Positions 6,202 to 8,325 of a DNA stretch of 8,325 bases are shown here, piece after piece. The DNA comes from JASFRS01 sp050114795 (lineage in GTDB: Bacteria > Pseudomonadota > Alphaproteobacteria > Sphingomonadales > CAKZYD01): positions 1-8,325 of the forward strand of contig JASFRS010000104.1 in NCBI GenBank assembly GCA_050114795.1, read 5' to 3'. The notes under the pieces are model-generated. The model was not told where the DNA came from, made no database searches, and saw nothing but the letters and a program-made list of their open reading frames with translations. Each line of letters opens with the position of its first letter. Positions within the stretch are counted from its first letter, which is position 1. Both the position numbers and the translations under genes were made by a program.

Positions 6202-6257
6202 GAAACCCATCCTCCCTGCTGCATTAAAAATGGGGATTGCAGCTTTTTTTATCGATT

Positions 6258-6280
6258 ATTGCATCAACTTCATTGCATCA
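6258..6280. repeat. Direct repeat ATTGCATCA in divergent promoter region
   Basis: ATTGCATCA occurs at 6258-6266 and again at 6272-6280, a 14-bp period, directly next to the 16-bp palindrome that begins at 6280. Together they form a dense cluster of TGCAT-containing sites between the transporter and GH65 genes, as expected for regulator binding. Confidence 0.45.
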
Positions 6281-6295
6281 TGAAATGCATTTCAT
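6280..6295. promoter_or_regulatory. 16-bp perfect palindrome, candidate operator of the sugar locus
   Basis: ATGAAATGCATTTCAT is a perfect 16-bp palindrome about 80 bp from the transporter start and about 85 bp from the GH65 start. Its size and symmetry suit a dimeric repressor (for example of the LacI or GntR type), and its central location would let one protein control both divergent genes. No regulator gene is in the window, so the assignment is inferred from symmetry and position. Confidence 0.5.
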
Positions 6296-6380
6296 TAAGC
6301 CTATGCGTAGCGCAGCAAAGCATATGAAGCAAGCGTGTTGAAGCGTGGAATAGGGCAAGAAAAGAAGAAGGGGTCCAACG

Positions 6381-8325
6381 TTGGTCGGCGCCACACATAA
6401 AATTCCTGAACATCCCAGTTATAGAAATGAACCTTGGGCCTTAGCTGAAACCACTTTAAACCCAGCACTGCGCAACCGCGGTGACGCTCTTTTTTCTTTA
6501 GGCAATGGATTTATCGGCATTCGCGGCCAATTTGAAGAAGACGCTTTGACAGGTGATGCACCGATTTATTTAAACGGCGTTTATGAGCGTGTACCCATCA
6601 GCTATCATGAAAGCGCTGTGGGCTTTGCTGATTCAAGTGATGTCCGCCCCCCTGCACCAAATGCATTACCCATCGAATTAAAATTAAACGGCCATCGTTT
6701 TGATTTGAACGAGGGAAAACTGCTTTCTTACACGCGCCGCTTTGAAATGGACCGAGGCATTGTCATCCGCGAGGTGGAGTGGCAGGCCCCTGACGGGCAG
6801 AGATTTTCGCTTCGCTTTGAGCGCCTGGTTTCTTTTGGTCGACCAAATAGTGCAGCCATTCGCTTATATGTAACATCCCTTTCCGGCGCGGCAAAAGTTG
6901 AAATCACCTCCCATCTTAACTGGGCCGCAGAGGCAAATGAATCTCGTGACGAAGGGGTGCATGACCCACGCATTGGCCCCTCATTCAAAGAAACGCCATG
7001 GCAAAACTTTGAAGCCCATACAAAAGGGGATGTCCGCGGTTTCACCTTGCAAACCAAGGAAAGTGGCATATCCGTCACTTCGCTTATTAGCCATCACGTC
7101 ACGACAATCGGGGAAGTGCGTCATGATATAAAGGCTGACCAGAATTTAGAAGAGACGTTCGGCGTGGAATTGGCAGAAGGTGCCAGCATCACGTTTGAAA
7201 AATACATCGTTTTCACGTCGTCATCAGAAGCCGACCAAAGCTCAACAATAGACCGTGCCTTTGAGGCCATGACGGACGCAAGGCAACTTGGCTTTGAGGG
7301 CCTAAAAGACGAACAGGAACAGTTCCTTTCAAATTACTGGAAAGGCGCAGCCGTTCATATCAAGGGCGATCAACGCCTGGATACCTCTCTAAAATTCTGC
7401 ATGTTTCATATCCTTCAAGGCTGTGGGCGAGATGATGCGACGTCCATTGGTGCCAAGGGGCAAACAGGCGAAGGCTATGAAGGTCATTATTTCTGGGATG
7501 CAGAAATATTCAGCCTTCCCCTCGTGCTTTTCACCGCACCCGATATAGCGCGGGCGATGCTCATCTATCGCTATCGCAAATTGGAAGAAGCCCGCACGAA
7601 TGCGCGCATTCAAGGGCACAAAATCGGTGCGCTTTACCCTTGGCGGACCATTTCCGGCAAAGAAAGCTCCGCATATTTCCCCGCAGGCACAGCGCAATAT
7701 CACATCATCGCGGATATTGCGTTCGCTATCAGCCAATATGTGGAAACAACGGGAGATGAGGACTTTCTTGTGCGTTTCGGCGCAGAAATGCTTTTTGAAA
7801 CCGCGCGCATCTGGCCTCAGATCGGGTTTTTCAATGAAGAACGCGGCGGGCGCTTCTGCATCAACATGGTGACTGGACCAGATGAATATACGGCGTTGGT
7901 GAACAATAATTTATATACCAATGCGATGGCCAAAGACCATCTTCTGAAGGCCGCCAGCGCAGCGGCTCACTTAAAATTACATCATCCCGAAAAGTTTACA
8001 GAACTTTCTCAAAAGCTGAGCCTCGGGGATGAAGAGATTGCCTTTTGGCGCAAAGCCGCTGAACAGATGGAATTGCCCTATGATGAAAAACGGCAGTTGT
8101 TTCTTCAGGATGATAGCTTTTTAGAGCGAAAGGTCTGGGATTTTGCCAATACCCCGGACGATAAATATCCGCTCCTGCTGCATTATGCGCCATTGGAAAT
8201 TTACCGCCATCAAGTCTGCAAACAGGCCGATGCGGTCCTTGCAGCCTTCCTGCAAAAAATACAATTTACCAAGGCTGACCGGAAACGCATCTTCGATTAT
8301 TATGAAAGCGTGACTGTTCATGATT
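6381..8325 (+). CDS. Glycoside hydrolase family 65 protein (maltose/kojibiose/trehalose phosphorylase-like), 3' end outside window
   Basis: This cytoplasmic enzyme would cleave an alpha-glucosyl disaccharide, most likely with phosphate to give beta-glucose 1-phosphate. The open frame runs uninterrupted for 648 codons to the window edge. Residues 1-270 form the family's N-terminal beta-sandwich, with A-L-F-S-L-G-N-G-F-I-G-I-R-G near 36-49. A linker leads to the (alpha/alpha)6 catalytic barrel, with GAKGQTGEGYEGHYFWDAEI (357-376), R-Y-R-K-L-x-x-A-R and G-A-L-Y-P-W. V-T-G-P-D-E-Y follows, in which E502 matches the family's general acid, and then N-N-x-Y-T-N-x-M-A. The window stops at T-V-H-D (645-648), just before the usual S-x-L-S of the phosphate-binding loop, so phosphorylase versus hydrolase cannot be settled. 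The start is a TTG: AGAAGGGG (6366-6373) lies 7 nt before it, an in-frame stop is at 6351, and no ATG lies between that stop and the conserved N-terminus. It is divergent from the transporter. Confidence 0.93.
   Translation, partial: MVGATHKIPEHPSYRNEPWALAETTLNPALRNRGDALFSLGNGFIGIRGQFEEDALTGDAPIYLNGVYERVPISYHESAVGFADSSDVRPPAPNALPIELKLNGHRFDLNEGKLLSYTRRFEMDRGIVIREVEWQAPDGQRFSLRFERLVSFGRPNSAAIRLYVTSLSGAAKVEITSHLNWAAEANESRDEGVHDPRIGPSFKETPWQNFEAHTKGDVRGFTLQTKESGISVTSLISHHVTTIGEVRHDIKADQNLEETFGVELAEGASITFEKYIVFTSSSEADQSSTIDRAFEAMTDARQLGFEGLKDEQEQFLSNYWKGAAVHIKGDQRLDTSLKFCMFHILQGCGRDDATSIGAKGQTGEGYEGHYFWDAEIFSLPLVLFTAPDIARAMLIYRYRKLEEARTNARIQGHKIGALYPWRTISGKESSAYFPAGTAQYHIIADIAFAISQYVETTGDEDFLVRFGAEMLFETARIWPQIGFFNEERGGRFCINMVTGPDEYTALVNNNLYTNAMAKDHLLKAASAAAHLKLHHPEKFTELSQKLSLGDEEIAFWRKAAEQMELPYDEKRQLFLQDDSFLERKVWDFANTPDDKYPLLLHYAPLEIYRHQVCKQADAVLAAFLQKIQFTKADRKRIFDYYESVTVHD

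Noticed and set aside
7389..7736. 115-codon minus-strand frame within the GH65 gene
   Set aside because: The plus-strand frame here encodes the conserved GH65 barrel without interruption; the antisense frame is a by-product of its codon use.
1..8325. CRISPR array, tRNA, rRNA, insertion sequence or prophage
   Set aside because: No regularly spaced repeats, cloverleaf-like sequence, transposase or phage-type gene was seen on either strand.

Overview
The window looks like a piece of a moderate-GC (a little under 50% by eye) Gram-negative chromosome, most likely an alphaproteobacterium. This is inferred from the style of the proteins (LytS/LytTR pair, ECF sigma factor, FHS-like sugar transporter beside a GH65 phosphorylase) and not from any marker gene. 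No rRNA, tRNA, CRISPR array or insertion sequence was seen. Genes are densely packed, and both window edges cut through genes.

Layout. (1) Positions 1-1316, plus strand: the C-terminal part of a LytS-type sensor histidine kinase followed after 15 nt by its LytTR-type response regulator, forming a two-component system. (2) 1389-1895, plus: a small FMN-dependent flavin reductase-family protein. It overlaps its convergent neighbour by 15 bp. (3) 3863-1881, minus: an apparent three-gene unit made of an ECF sigma factor, a four-helix membrane protein whose start codon overlaps the sigma stop (ATGA), and a multi-spanning membrane protein that looks like a CPBP-family (CAAX protease-like) member with substituted catalytic residues. 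(4) 3864-4144: an AT-rich divergent intergenic region holding two perfect inverted repeats and several shorter repeats. (5) 4145-4909, plus: a secreted protein with two related halves, probably a tandem alpha/beta-barrel (ferredoxin-like) protein of unknown function, closed by a perfect bidirectional terminator. (6) 6201-4960, minus, and 6381 to the right edge, plus: a divergent pair encoding an MFS/FHS-like sugar transporter and a GH65 glycoside phosphorylase/hydrolase, with a 16-bp perfect palindrome between them that is a good operator candidate.

How they may work together. The first pair is a classical sensor/regulator system whose signal is not visible. The ECF sigma gene and its membrane partner form a plausible membrane-stress switch in which the four-helix protein would act as a non-canonical anti-sigma factor; the CPBP-like protein could be a further membrane component. 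The secreted protein transcribed away from the sigma gene is a candidate target. The right-hand pair is a small alpha-glucoside utilisation locus: uptake by the transporter, then intracellular phosphorolysis (or hydrolysis) by the GH65 enzyme. The most unusual parts are the sigma/membrane operon with its degenerate CPBP-like member and the palindrome-rich region next to the duplicated secreted protein.
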